From Bryopsis sp. KO-2023 (lineage: Eukaryota > Chlorophyta > Ulvophyceae > Bryopsidales > Bryopsidaceae): a DNA stretch of 64,000 nucleotides. Made by a program: the position numbers and the translations under genes. The stretch lies in assembly GCA_030272585.1 (NCBI GenBank), contig BSYQ01000009.1:3782001-3846000 (forward strand), in the 5' to 3' direction. Shown here in pieces: positions 1-9,616 of the stretch (position 1 is the stretch's first letter; every line of letters starts with the position of its first letter). The notes under the pieces were generated by a model that saw only the letters and a program-made list of their open reading frames with translations, was not told where the DNA came from and did not search any database.

Positions 1-3000
1 CAGTTTCGCTGCATTTCTGGCACCCGTGGCTGCATCCCTTGATGAAGACGATGATGACTTCGCAGCTTTGCTCTGAAGGCTCCTTCGATTTCGACTAATT
101 TTTTCATCGCTTTCAATGGGCGCTTCTCCTTGCACAACAATTTCTTTTTCTTCATCTTCGGGCGTGCTCTCCTGGAAAGTGTCGAGTACAAACTCGAAGG
201 CCCTTCCACCATGTTTGGACAAGCAGGCTGTGGACGTGGTTGTCAGAAGGTGCAAATCCTAGCAGTAGTGAGAATAAAACGTCTTGTGTGAGGATGCAAC
301 AAATCATAATACTGACAACCTTTCCCTTTTTTTTGTTGTTATTGACTTGTGACCAACGCTTACCACAGTTCGGGATAGCGCCAGGACTTGGATTTCGATT
401 CGTTTCCTGATTTCATCGATGGCTGCCGTGGACGAATTCCCCAGCTCCGAAAATATGTTGGCCAATCCTTCAAAATCTAGGCTTTGTAAGCTTCCATCAA
501 TTTCCGATAGAGATCCAAGCCGGTCGTGTATCCACTCCAAAATATTTGGATCACATCTCATGCTTTCACGATTATGTTACAAAATGGACTTTTCCCAGCT
601 GTTTGGAAACGAGCAAAGGTCTCCATCATCCCTAAACCAGGGAGAGATTTGCAAGATATTAAGGCCTATCGACCAATAAGTCTACTCAATACACTTGGCA
701 AAATTATGGAGGGCATTGTACGGGATAGGATTGTGTATGTTATGGGTGATGGGTGCAAGGCACAATATGGTTTCTCGTATGGGAAATCCACATCTGATGC
801 TCTTCAACACTTTGCTTCCGCTGCTGGGGCAGCTCTAAAGAAACGAAAAGGTCTAGCGGTCGTGTCGTTAGATATTGTGGGTGCATACGACAACATTGAT
901 ATTTCTTCGCTCCTCTGGCGTATGAAACATATTGGGCTCCCTGCCCACTTGATAGCTTGGGTAACAGCTTTCCTTACACAAAGGAAAGCCACACTTCAAG
1001 TCGAAGGGTGTAAAGAAATAGTGGATCTCTCCCATGGGTTACCACAAGGATCCCCCTTATCTCCTCTCCTATTTCGGATATTTTTAGATTCCCTCTTGGT
1101 TGACCTCACCAAGTCGGTTTCAGTTGCAGCCTTTGCGGATGATATCCTCATTTGGGTGGAGATTGATGATGAGACTAGTTGGAGGTGCATACATGAGGCC
1201 TTGCACACAGTGGGGAGCTGGAGCAAACATTGGGGGCTAGAATTTTCCCCGGAGAAGAGCTGTTGGATGTTGATTACAAGGAGGAATCAATGTGATTCTC
1301 CCGCCGACTTGCATTTGGAGGGCCAACTAATTCCAAAAGTCTCGACACTCAGGTATTTGGGAGTATGGTTTGATGAACGCCTGTCTTGGAAAGATCATGT
1401 TAACAAAACCTCGCAGGAGTGTATGACCCGCTTGATGATACTGCGGAAGCTCCGTGGAGCAAGGTGGGGGGTCCATCCCGAACAGTTGTCAAAGATTGTC
1501 CACGCGTGTGTCGTCCAAAAACTCTTTTATGGCGTCGTCGCATGGTGTGGGGTGACTGCAAATGGAGGCATTTTACGGCAACTTGACAAAATTTTGCGCA
1601 TGGGTGCGATGGTAATTGGTCGGCTTTTTCGAACAACAAGCACAAGTAAAGCAATTAGATCAGTGGGTTGGCTGCCGGGTGATCTGGAAATCCGTCGACA
1701 GGTGGTTCTTCATCGTTGTAATTCGCTGAAACACGGGAAAAACTTGGCACCAAGTGGGCTGAGTGATGGTGGATTCTCAGATATGATACAGAGAGAAGTT
1801 CGTGCACTCTCGCGAGCTTCAGTAGAGCGGCATTTGTGGGATAATATCGATCGTGTGACCCAGTTTGACTCACCACCGTGGGCAATGGACTTGCCAGCGC
1901 GAATTTCAATTGCGGAGTTGGGTCGGAGCGCGGAAAATATGGAGAGGGCACGTCATGTCAGGAGGGATTCGGCAGAGAACACCCTTTGGTTTTTTACAGA
2001 TGGATCTGTGACGAAACAAGTGGCAGGCGCTAGCGCGATATTATTCCGAGGAAACGAAAGCTCAGGTCGAGTTTTCCAGGCCAATCTCAACGGACTGGGG
2101 AGCAGCACAGACGCTGAGATTGCCGCGATTAAGTTGGCGTTATTTGTGTTTCAAGCGGAAGGAATGACCTGTGCACAGTTGAATATTGTCTCCGATTCTC
2201 AAGGCGCACTTCGGGCGTTGAAAGGATCGAAAGGGGTTCTCAAGTCAGTGACGCAAGTTCGTCACATGGTAAGAGAGGTGAGTGCAACCACTAATGTGAC
2301 TTTTGTGTGGACACCAAGTCACTGCGAAGTGGAGGAAAACGACGCTGCGGATGAGGCAGCAAAGGCAGCCTCTGTTTGGTTTCCCGCACAAGGAAGCGAA
2401 CTGTTGGCTAAATGGGATTTTCCAGCAAATCTTGCATTGATTAAGGGACTGGTCTGGAAACACTACAGAGACCGGGACACTCAGTCTGCCCAAGTAGATC
2501 CAGGGCTTCTCTTGGTGAATGGGGAAACTCCCTCTTTCTTGTTTAATCTACAGTGGGCAAGGGCTCTTTCAAATTGGGCTACTGTTTGTGCTCTTCGATT
2601 TCTTAGTGGTCATTTCCCAACTAACGAATATCTTCACAGAATAGGGATAAATGATAATGCAATGTGTGAACATTGTGAGGAGGGAGTGATTGGATCTAGA
2701 TGGCATTTACTTATGGAGTGCCCGGCTTTTAGGGCACATCGGATTTCACTTTCAGAAAGTCTTAAGGAGTCGGAACACTGGGATTGGGATTTCTTAACAA
2801 ATTCACTGCGGGGACGGGAACTACTGGGCTCCTTTTTAGCTTTGGCAGTTGGGGGAAATTAATTTTTTACTGTGTTGGAACAGTAGCTTTTTCTGGGGCT
2901 TGGGTTATTTTTCTTTTCAATTTTCTTTTCTATATATTTTCATGTCTTTTTCTTTTTCGGTATCGTGGGAGGGTTCGACTGGACGAGGTTGGATTTTTCA

Positions 3001-6000
3001 CTGTCTTCTTGGACAGTACATGGATTTGAATTTGGGTCTCAGTATATTTTCTTCATTCCCTTTTTATTTTTTGTTGAATTTGCCATGCGAGGGAGCATAT
3101 AGGCGAGGTCGGGATTTACGTTTTCATTTTGCTAGTCCGGATATATCATTCGAAAGAGGGGATTTTCTGACATCACCTAGTTGTGGACACGGGACTTCTA
3201 CCTTATGAATGTGATTGGGGTACTTTATATTTTAATCGGAATTACACACACACACACACACTCCAAAATATTTTGCGTGTGCTCCTCCACAAGCCTGTCG
3301 AGATGGGGCACGATTGATCGATGTCTGTTCTGAATCTCACCGAGCCAAAGCTTCAGGACCGTGTTAAACGCTGAAGCATCGTTCACGGCCGTTGTGAGAT
3401 CGTCAGTAGATTGGGTGTGCACTGTGACATCGAAAGAAGTCACAAAAGCTGGCCCATTGTCGTTCAACACAAGTGGAAACCATTTCCGCAACTCCTCCGT
3501 TAACTTCAAGCCGAACCCGGTGGAGATGGACTCCAGCAAAGCACCCATGCCATCTTTTTCTGATTCTGAAGTCAGCAGGCGGCGTTTCAGCGACAACCGC
3601 CTCATGGAATCGGTCTGGTTATGAGATGATCGGCCGAGATCTCCCCACACGGTTGAGTTTTCCCAGCTTGCATCTTCAAGGGAATGTCCAGAAAACTGCA
3701 GGAACGAGTGCCCATATAGAAAGATGGATGCATTCGCCCATGGAGATGAAGGGAATGGGATATGCACTTCCAACCCAACGTGGTCTGCATCCACCACTGC
3801 GCCGTCGAGTTCGGGTCGAACTTCCATTATTCTCGACTGGAGAACTTTTGCAACAGCCACTTGCATGCTTGTTTTAACTCCTGGGCTTTGAGAAGCAATC
3901 GAAAGAAGATCTTGCCCTTTTCCAAGCCCCACCAAATTTATCGCAAGTGTGGCTGCCTGTACTATGTGAACCTCATGGTACACCGGCTCTGCGCTGTTTC
4001 CACCAGAGTCTTGGACATCGAAGCGGTATTTATACACGCCAGATGAGCAAACTCCTTTTAGAATCAAGTCATGGTCGCACAAGTTACAGTTTCCTGATCC
4101 ACATCGTGTGATACTCTGGATGCGGACGCGGTCTGTTAGATCTTTCCCATCTGCATCCCATGCCCTCGCTTTGCATATGTACCCATACCCACCATCGATG
4201 CACGCTGGAGCATGCTTTTCCCAAGTCAGTTTATAGGGTAGGATCAGGGGCGATGTGTCGTCCAGTCGGAGCTTTGGGGCTGCCATGGTTGCTCCCATGG
4301 CGTCGCATCGTATGGGAGTGCACGCATCGTCGCACAGGAATTCTTGCTCCGAGCACTTGAACGACACACGCAAATACCTTGTCGCCTCCAATCTTGGTAG
4401 CTGGGTTCCCCTCGGCATTGCGACAAATCTCACGCTCAGCACTGCCCCTAAGGGAGCGTTTGTATCCAAGTGGCATCCATTCAGGCCTTGTTGCTGAAAG
4501 ACGTAAGGTCCACACATCCAAATGTTGCTCTGGCACTCCTCCGATGGACACGCCATAAGCGTGTAAACTCCCTGCAGTCGGCCATCAGAAACCGCAGCCC
4601 CAAGCTCACATATTTCAGAATCCTCTGCTCCCGTGCATTTCTTGTACACAGAACCTTGTGGAATGCTTACGATGGTTGGTCGTTCAGGCACATTGTTTGG
4701 ATGCAGCAAATGCAAGAACAATCGCTCTCTGCTCGAGTTATCTCCCAATTGGGAGACCACCACCATGCTTGAATGTGCACACACTCCAAACGTGGAGCAA
4801 CTGTTGGAATCCCTGCAAAGAATTTCTCCTTCATCGCATCGCGGAAGCACCGTCAGAACCCGAGATGCACACCCTTTTTCACCACCACTGTTTTCAACCT
4901 TGAAATGGATGCTGTAGTTCCCCGGTACACTAGTGTTGTAATTGCATCCAACAAGACCACCGTCATGGAATAAACTCTTGACACCTCTTTTTGAGCACAC
5001 CTCCACCCTGTCCGTCAGGTCCCCATCCATTTCGTCCCAAGCAGTTGCTCCAGGATCGCATGGGAAAGGCCAGTCGAATGGGCTGTCGAAGCACAGCGGA
5101 CATCTAACGTACGGCGTCCCCTCGAGCACCTCCACAACCGGCTTTCCAATCAACACAACACGAGGCTTAGATGGCATCCTTCTGACCACGTTTTCTGTGG
5201 AACCCATACCATGCTTACATTCCAGTTCCCTTCTGCAGCTGTATTGTCCCGATGTATCGCAGAGCGATGTGCCTTTGGGACATACGACTGCGACCCAGCG
5301 CTTTTTAGGTTCCTCTCTTTTCTGTAGGCAGTAGCTGTTGCGAGTGTCGTAGGTGATCATGTGGGGCGTCGATGGTGGTGTTGGCTCAGAAGTGTCCACA
5401 GCTGCAGCACCAAAGGCTTGAACCCAAGGACCCCCGACCCCTTGTCCGAGGGAAGTGCTGGAACCACCAAGCTCGTGATGATCACTGGCTGTCCACTCTG
5501 TTCCTTGAAGTATCTCCTCGAATATCTCGGTTTGTGTTCGAGCACAAGCCACGGAGGAATCTGTGCAAGTAAGGGTTGTGGTAAGCTGCTGGTTTGGGAT
5601 CGCTTCCCTCAAGCTTGTGATTGAAATCGGAGTGGTATCGTGTTCTCCCTCGATCAACTCTTGAATCTCGCAATCGAGTGAATGGCAGACATCCACGGCC
5701 GCTACCAGCTGCCTGCAAGCGACGTGCGGTTTGTCGCTGCTGTCCCTTGCATAATACAGAATGTAATGCACACCATTTCGCTCCTGTTGAAAGACACCGA
5801 GGTCTTCTACAGCTAATAAAGTCGTTGAACGTGTAGCAATATCAATGAATACAGCTCCAGGTTCCATGAACGTATGATCCTGGATTTGCACATATCCAGA
5901 TTTGTCTCCCAACAAGATCAACATCTGAGCTTCATCTACCTGAGACACAATTCGGAGCTCGAATTAGTTTGAGCTATACACTCTCGATTTGCAAGGTACT

Positions 6001-9000
6001 ACTACCAGCTGGTAGCTTGGGGCAGGATTGCAATTGTGACGCAGTATCGACGAGAATCGTTCAACATAGGCCCCTTCTAAAACGACGCCATTGACGACTA
6101 AGGTTTGGAATTTTCCGATTGGTACGCTTTTCTGGAGTTCGAAAAGGTCCGTTATGTTGGATTCAATTAGGATATTTTTTTATTGCTGTCATTTTCTATA
6201 GAACTAACTAGTTCCAGGGGCAAAATATGGAGAGTGCCAGGCGAAAGAGGATTGTGGTTGTCTGGAGCACCATACCTGCTCCATTTCGTAGTAGTGATCT
6301 CGGCAAACTTCCTGAATTGTTTTCGACCTCAGTAGACTTTCGATATACGGTGGATGAATCAGTGAAAGACTTGAGCTGCACAGTAGTTGCCCGATTGGAA
6401 AGCAAGAACCTGTTAGTTCATATCAATGTTGTTGCACCATGCTCAGTTTTCTGAGCTGAACGTACACGAGGCCAGGCTGACACAATAAATCCTATATAAA
6501 GTAAAAAGAAAAGAAATATAACTATAATCTATGAGTGTTGCGACCTCCCAGGACGTACATACAGATGTGCATGCCTCATGCCTCATTACCTTGGTGGTGA
6601 TGGCGGCGGCGGGGGATTGGGAGGGGATGGTGGCGTTGGGGGACTGGGAGCCGTTGGCGGGGGAGGGGGAGGCACAGAGGGAGAAGGTGGGGGAGAAGGG
6701 GGAGCAGGTGGAGGAGGGCGAGATGGCGGTGGGGGATTAGTAGGCGTTGGCGGGGGAGCTGGTGGAGGTGAAGGAGGGGGAGATGGCGGGGAAGGAGGGG
6801 TTGATGGAGGAGGAGATGGCGGGGAAGGAGGGGAGGGGGGAGGAGGAGGAGATGGCGGGGAAGGGGGAGTTGGCGGTGGAGGAGGGGGAGTCGGGGGAGG
6901 AGGAGTTGGCGGGGGAGGGGGGGAGGGGGGAGGAGGAGGAGATGGCGGTGGAGGAGGGGGAGTCGGGGGAGGAGGAGATGGCGGGAAAGGGGGAGATAGC
7001 GGAGGAGGAGGAGATGGCGGGGAAGGGGGAGTTGGCGGTGGAGGAGGGGGAGTCGGGGGAGGAGGAGATGGCGGGGAAGGGGGAGATGGGGGAGGAGGAG
7101 GAGATGGCGGGGGAGGAGGGGGGGTCGGTGGAGGAGGAGATGGCGGGGAAGGAGGGGTTGGTGGAGGAGGAGATGGCGGAGGTGGGGGAGTCGGTGGAGG
7201 AGGAAATGGCGGGGGAGGGGGAGATGGGGGAGGAGGAGGAGATGGCGGGGGAGGAGGGGGGGTAGGTGGTGGAGGAGATGGCGGGGAAGGGGGGGTTGGT
7301 GGAGGAGGAGATGGCGGAGAAGGGGGAGTCGGTGGAGGAGGAGATGGTGGTGGTGGAGGAGGGGGAGGGAGTGGAGGGCTGGAATCGTGACAATCGTTAA
7401 AGTCAGTCCAGAAAAAAACATTGTTGTATTATTATTGTTCTTGTTGGACGTTGGCAATCTTTCTCCTGATCGTATTCTGTGAGCTCGAGGGGAATGGATT
7501 TCGGCCAAAGAAATTTGAGAATAAATGGATAAAAAAATCGTCTCCTTTTCAAGCGTTTAAATTTCACCAACTCTTATCACCTTCTTTATTGCGTACTGCA
7601 GTATTTTCTCAGCATAGGGTGCATTCGACATTACGTTTCTTGCAACATCAACAACATGGCCACAAAACAAAGGATACAATATTGGGAAGGGCAGGTTTTG
7701 CCAGACACGTGTTGTCCGCATCAATGCATTCCGACTTGGACGCAAAGGATCGCTCTCTAATTATGGAGGAGTGAAAACCATCGACAGGTATAGTGATTCT
7801 ATGGCTCGCTTATCAAGATAATTGTCCAAAGACAGTACATCAGACTACTAAATATCAGTTTCCAGTGAACTTTTTCCGATATTAATATTGTCAAGCATCT
7901 GGTTTATCTGTGGGTTTACCTTGGGGCAGGGGGGGGTGAACATGCCAGGTGGTCGTAACGAAGATCAAGCCCTGCCGCTGTAAACTCAGACTCACTGGTT
8001 GCTGTCAAACCACAGACGGAAGTCCCCCTGAGGTCCAACCTAAATCGTTGAAAAATGATAATCAATGAGAATTGCAACGCACAGGGCCAGCCTCGTCAAT
8101 CACATCCTGGATTCCACTTTCTGCCGTACAGCTGTACATGTGGCATAGTTTTCAAAAACTATGAAACTTAAAATTTTTCACTCATCTTAAATTCAAAACA
8201 ACTAATATGAATCTTTTTTTCTTTTTTTTTTTCCTTCTTGGCATTTTTTAAACTGAACTTCATTTCTAGTCTGATCAAACAAAAACAAACAAACACAACG
8301 AAGAATTATAGAAGTGGATTCCATCAGTTGCTCTAGTGGGACCTCAATTCGGAGAAACCTCAGAAATCCTCTCTTGTGAAATAAAGGATAATATTAAAAA
8401 AAAATAGTCTGGAGAGTGCAACTCTTTTTATTTGGTGTGACCTTTGTTAAGTTCCCTATGGTGTTTGGCTCGTGCATGTGTGGCCTTACTTGTCTAGACG
8501 GGTCATCTCGGTTCTCCAACTGGCAGGGATCGTTCCAGATATTGCTGGGTTTGCCTCCAAGTCCAGGATCTCCAAGTTTTGAAGACGCGACCATTCATCA
8601 GGAAGAGGGCCAGTGAGACTGTTTTTAGACAAGTCGATTTCCGTCAGGGTGGTCAGGCGGCTCCAGCCAGACGGGAGCGTTCCCGTTAGCACATTGTCCT
8701 CCAGATCCCTTCAACCATTACGATGCTTCCAGGTCACTTGTCCAATTTTTTTTCCCCTTTTTCGTATTGAAGTGTTGGTATCATTCAATCTACCGTGTAG
8801 TTTAATAGAGCTGAAAACTTATAGCCTCAGCAAAAGAGAACCAACAATATCAGTTTGGTTTGTGAACAGGAACATGAAAAGGTCCAAATTATTGTCTGAA
8901 CTCACAATGTCAGAACTTTAAAGGAACCGGTGTCTGCCATGTCATCCAGGGGTCCAGTGAGAGACATGTGCCTCAAATCCAGATCTACTGTTTTGGGAAC

Positions 9001-9187
9001 CGATGCGGTGCAAGTTATTCCCGTCCAGTCCGGCGAAAGGCATACAAAGTCTCCTGCATTTCTTTTGGCATCCCAGTTGATGTCCACGGGTGGGAAGGAA
9101 TTTGCCACCTGCCAGTCCCCAAGAGTGGCCGTGAACGTTGCGTTCGATGGCGCCCATGCAAGCACAAACATCCAGCACACGACAATC
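1..9187 (-). CDS. Secreted LRR / proline-rich / Ig-like protein gene, split by a retrotransposon; 3' end outside window
   Basis: I do not recognise one named protein, but nine exons join in phase: 9187-8906, 8708-8490, 8039-7920, 7378-6590, 6409-6276, 6076-6006, 5939-3274 joined to 547-364 across the inserted element, then 258-1. Exon 1 gives a hydrophobic leader (MFVLAWAPSNA, ATG at 9171-9169) and an LRR N-cap with a WTGITC-type motif. Exons 2-3 give plant-type leucine-rich repeats (LSKNSLTGPLPDEWSRLQNL). Exon 4 is an SPP-rich stalk. The main exon holds cysteine-containing modules of the Cry22/DUF5011 Ig-like kind (DPGATAWDEMDGDLTDRV, then SVPGNYSI and SGG). The visible protein would exceed 1,550 residues and should be extracellular or cell-surface. 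From the ATG to 6006 is exactly 533 codons. A further 5' exon is possible because the hydrophobic stretch starts before the ATG. As the sequence stands, translation runs into the element and stops at 3225, so this allele is probably truncated. The two small exons (6409-6276, 6076-6006) are the least certain. Confidence 0.75.
533..547. repeat. Left target-site duplication of the retrotransposon
   Basis: CACTCCAAAATATTT, identical to 3259-3273. On the minus strand it encodes part of NILEW of the interrupted host exon. Confidence 0.9.
548..3258 (+). mobile_element. Non-LTR (LINE-type) retrotransposon, 5'-truncated, with target-site duplication and (AC)n tail
   Basis: The element carries a reverse transcriptase and RNase H frame, about 380 bases of 3' untranslated sequence, and ends in an (AC)9 run at 3244-3261. 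It is flanked by a perfect 15-base direct repeat, CACTCCAAAATATTT, at 533-547 and 3259-3273. The first bases of that repeat overlap the AC tail, so the 3' boundary is ambiguous by two or three bases. No endonuclease domain is present: the sequence starts just before the first conserved RT block, as expected after incomplete target-primed reverse transcription. A tail of simple repeats rather than poly-A, and an RNase H domain, point to the I/Jockey/Ingi-like side of the non-LTR elements. The perfect duplication and unbroken frame suggest a recent insertion. Confidence 0.92.
574..2862 (+). CDS. Reverse transcriptase - RNase H polyprotein (N-terminus lost)
   Basis: Catalyses target-primed reverse transcription of the element RNA. 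The frame is open from 526 (host bases and a GTG); the first in-frame ATG is 574, so neither is the ancestral start. RT motifs, numbered from 526, include AKVSIIPKPG (30-39), SLDIVGAYDNID with Asp 116, HGLPQGSPLSP, and the catalytic FADD at 203-206. RNase H has all four acidic residues: Asp 492 (TDGS), Glu 531, Asp 557 (SDSQGAL) and Asp 606, plus His 599 in TPSH. A C-terminal Cys/His cluster (CEHCEE, then H and C) resembles the zinc motif that closes many such proteins. There is no frameshift or stop in 778 codons. The endonuclease region upstream is absent, so the copy should be unable to move by itself. Confidence 0.93.
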   Translation: MLQNGLFPAVWKRAKVSIIPKPGRDLQDIKAYRPISLLNTLGKIMEGIVRDRIVYVMGDGCKAQYGFSYGKSTSDALQHFASAAGAALKKRKGLAVVSLDIVGAYDNIDISSLLWRMKHIGLPAHLIAWVTAFLTQRKATLQVEGCKEIVDLSHGLPQGSPLSPLLFRIFLDSLLVDLTKSVSVAAFADDILIWVEIDDETSWRCIHEALHTVGSWSKHWGLEFSPEKSCWMLITRRNQCDSPADLHLEGQLIPKVSTLRYLGVWFDERLSWKDHVNKTSQECMTRLMILRKLRGARWGVHPEQLSKIVHACVVQKLFYGVVAWCGVTANGGILRQLDKILRMGAMVIGRLFRTTSTSKAIRSVGWLPGDLEIRRQVVLHRCNSLKHGKNLAPSGLSDGGFSDMIQREVRALSRASVERHLWDNIDRVTQFDSPPWAMDLPARISIAELGRSAENMERARHVRRDSAENTLWFFTDGSVTKQVAGASAILFRGNESSGRVFQANLNGLGSSTDAEIAAIKLALFVFQAEGMTCAQLNIVSDSQGALRALKGSKGVLKSVTQVRHMVREVSATTNVTFVWTPSHCEVEENDAADEAAKAASVWFPAQGSELLAKWDFPANLALIKGLVWKHYRDRDTQSAQVDPGLLLVNGETPSFLFNLQWARALSNWATVCALRFLSGHFPTNEYLHRIGINDNAMCEHCEEGVIGSRWHLLMECPAFRAHRISLSESLKESEHWDWDFLTNSLRGRELLGSFLALAVGGN
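3244..3261. repeat. (AC)9 microsatellite forming the 3' tail of the retrotransposon
   Basis: Nine AC units end the element. The last units overlap the start of the target-site duplication. Short tandem-repeat tails are known for several non-LTR clades. Confidence 0.85.
3259..3273. repeat. Right target-site duplication of the retrotransposon
   Basis: Identical to 533-547. It directly follows the AC tail of the element and lies inside the minus-strand reading frame, where it encodes QNILE. Confidence 0.9.
3274..5939 (-). CDS. Main exon of the LRR/Ig-like gene: Cys-containing Ig-like (DUF5011/HYR-type) modules
   Basis: A single open exon starts after the acceptor TCTCAG at 5940 with GTA GAT GAA in phase 0. 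It encodes about 890 residues. At least two modules carry the DGDLTDRV signature: one near residues 290-370 and one near 590-680, the latter ending in QDSGGNS. A more diverged module lies between them. Cysteine pairs recur in each module, as expected for a secreted protein. A tail of about 230 residues without a recognised domain follows, with N-glycosylation sequons (NASI, NSTV, NQT). The exon is cut at 3273 by the duplicated target sequence of the retrotransposon. The continuation is found at 547-364 on the far side. With one target copy counted, the rebuilt exon is 2,850 bases, exactly 950 codons, and is phase 0 at both ends. Confidence 0.8.
6590..7378 (-). repeat. GGN/CCN minisatellite exon coding an SPPPP-rich (hydroxyproline-rich type) stalk
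   Basis: About 790 bases of near-pure purine G/GA repeat on the plus strand. On the minus strand the frame with codon low coordinate 1 mod 3 reads mostly Pro and Ser in SPPPP, TPP and SPP blocks, as in algal and plant hydroxyproline-rich wall glycoproteins. It begins after an acceptor (GATTCCAG at 7379) with a single C that completes an AG from the preceding exon (8039-7920, ending CSPPPAP). It ends at the donor CCAAG|GTAATG at 6590. Both junctions keep phase 2. The other frames are open only because the composition lacks stop codons, so the glycine-rich plus-strand reading and the Leu/His-rich and Ser/Ile-rich minus readings are taken as shadows. Copy number here probably varies between alleles. 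Confidence 0.75.
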
Positions 9188-9313
9188 CTGCAATGTGAAA
9201 AGTTTTTCAAGTCAGAACCAACCTCTCATGCTAATGGAAGGCAATCGCGCGTTTGTGCTTCTCCACGAAATTGCTCTGCAACGAATTGTGTCTGTAAACA
9301 CGTACAAATAAGT

Positions 9314-9616
9314 TTAAAATAAGTTTGTGGGACCTCTTTGGGATTTTTTCAGCCCAAATGCTTTCGTTGGGCTATTCACGCGCGCATACCGAACTCTGAT
9401 GCGGTGCCGCTTTCCCATTTCTAAGCGCTTTTCCTTGATCCTTTCATCGTCTTTGCTCCTCTTCGGCATGTTTTCCTGTTTGTTTGGAACGACGACCATG
9501 CTCCTTGTGGAAATCTGGTGGTGGTTAATATCGTCAAAAGCAATTGCATCAAACTCGCTGGCTCCGCTCACGTGATCCGAGTCGTCACTGTTGATTTTTT
9601 TTTCTTTTACGAGCAC
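9314..9616 (-). CDS. Short open frame, possible upstream exon or unrelated
   Basis: A 100-codon open stretch on the minus strand just upstream of the LRR gene. It is acidic then basic (SDDSDHVSGASEFD, then MPKRSKDDERIKEKRLEMGK). No domain is recognised and no ATG opens it. It could be a 5' exon of the LRR gene or of a separate gene, but no donor in clear phase joins it to the exon at 9187. Confidence 0.25.
   Translation of the reverse strand: MLVKEKKINSDDSDHVSGASEFDAIAFDDINHHQISTRSMVVVPNKQENMPKRSKDDERIKEKRLEMGKRHRIRVRYARVNSPTKAFGLKKSQRGPTNLF

Noticed and set aside
304-561. Stand-alone 85-residue protein on the minus strand
   Set aside because: It is the far half of the exon split by the retrotransposon. 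Its first five codons (ATG AGA TGT GAT CCA) lie in the element, apart from the last base.
3225-3273. Apparent natural C-terminus CVCVCVIPIKI of the Ig-like gene
   Set aside because: These residues are the AC tail and 3' end of the inserted retrotransposon read backwards, not host coding sequence.
5940-6178. Extending the exon at 6076-6006 upstream to about 6170 (frame reading NITDLFELQK)
   Set aside because: Although open, its acceptors do not match the phase of the preceding exon. The acceptor at 6077 does.
6578-7390. Long glycine-rich frame on the plus strand and Leu/His- and Ser/Ile-rich frames on the minus strand
   Set aside because: All come from the stop-free GGN repeat. Only the SPP frame fits flanking splice sites and phase.
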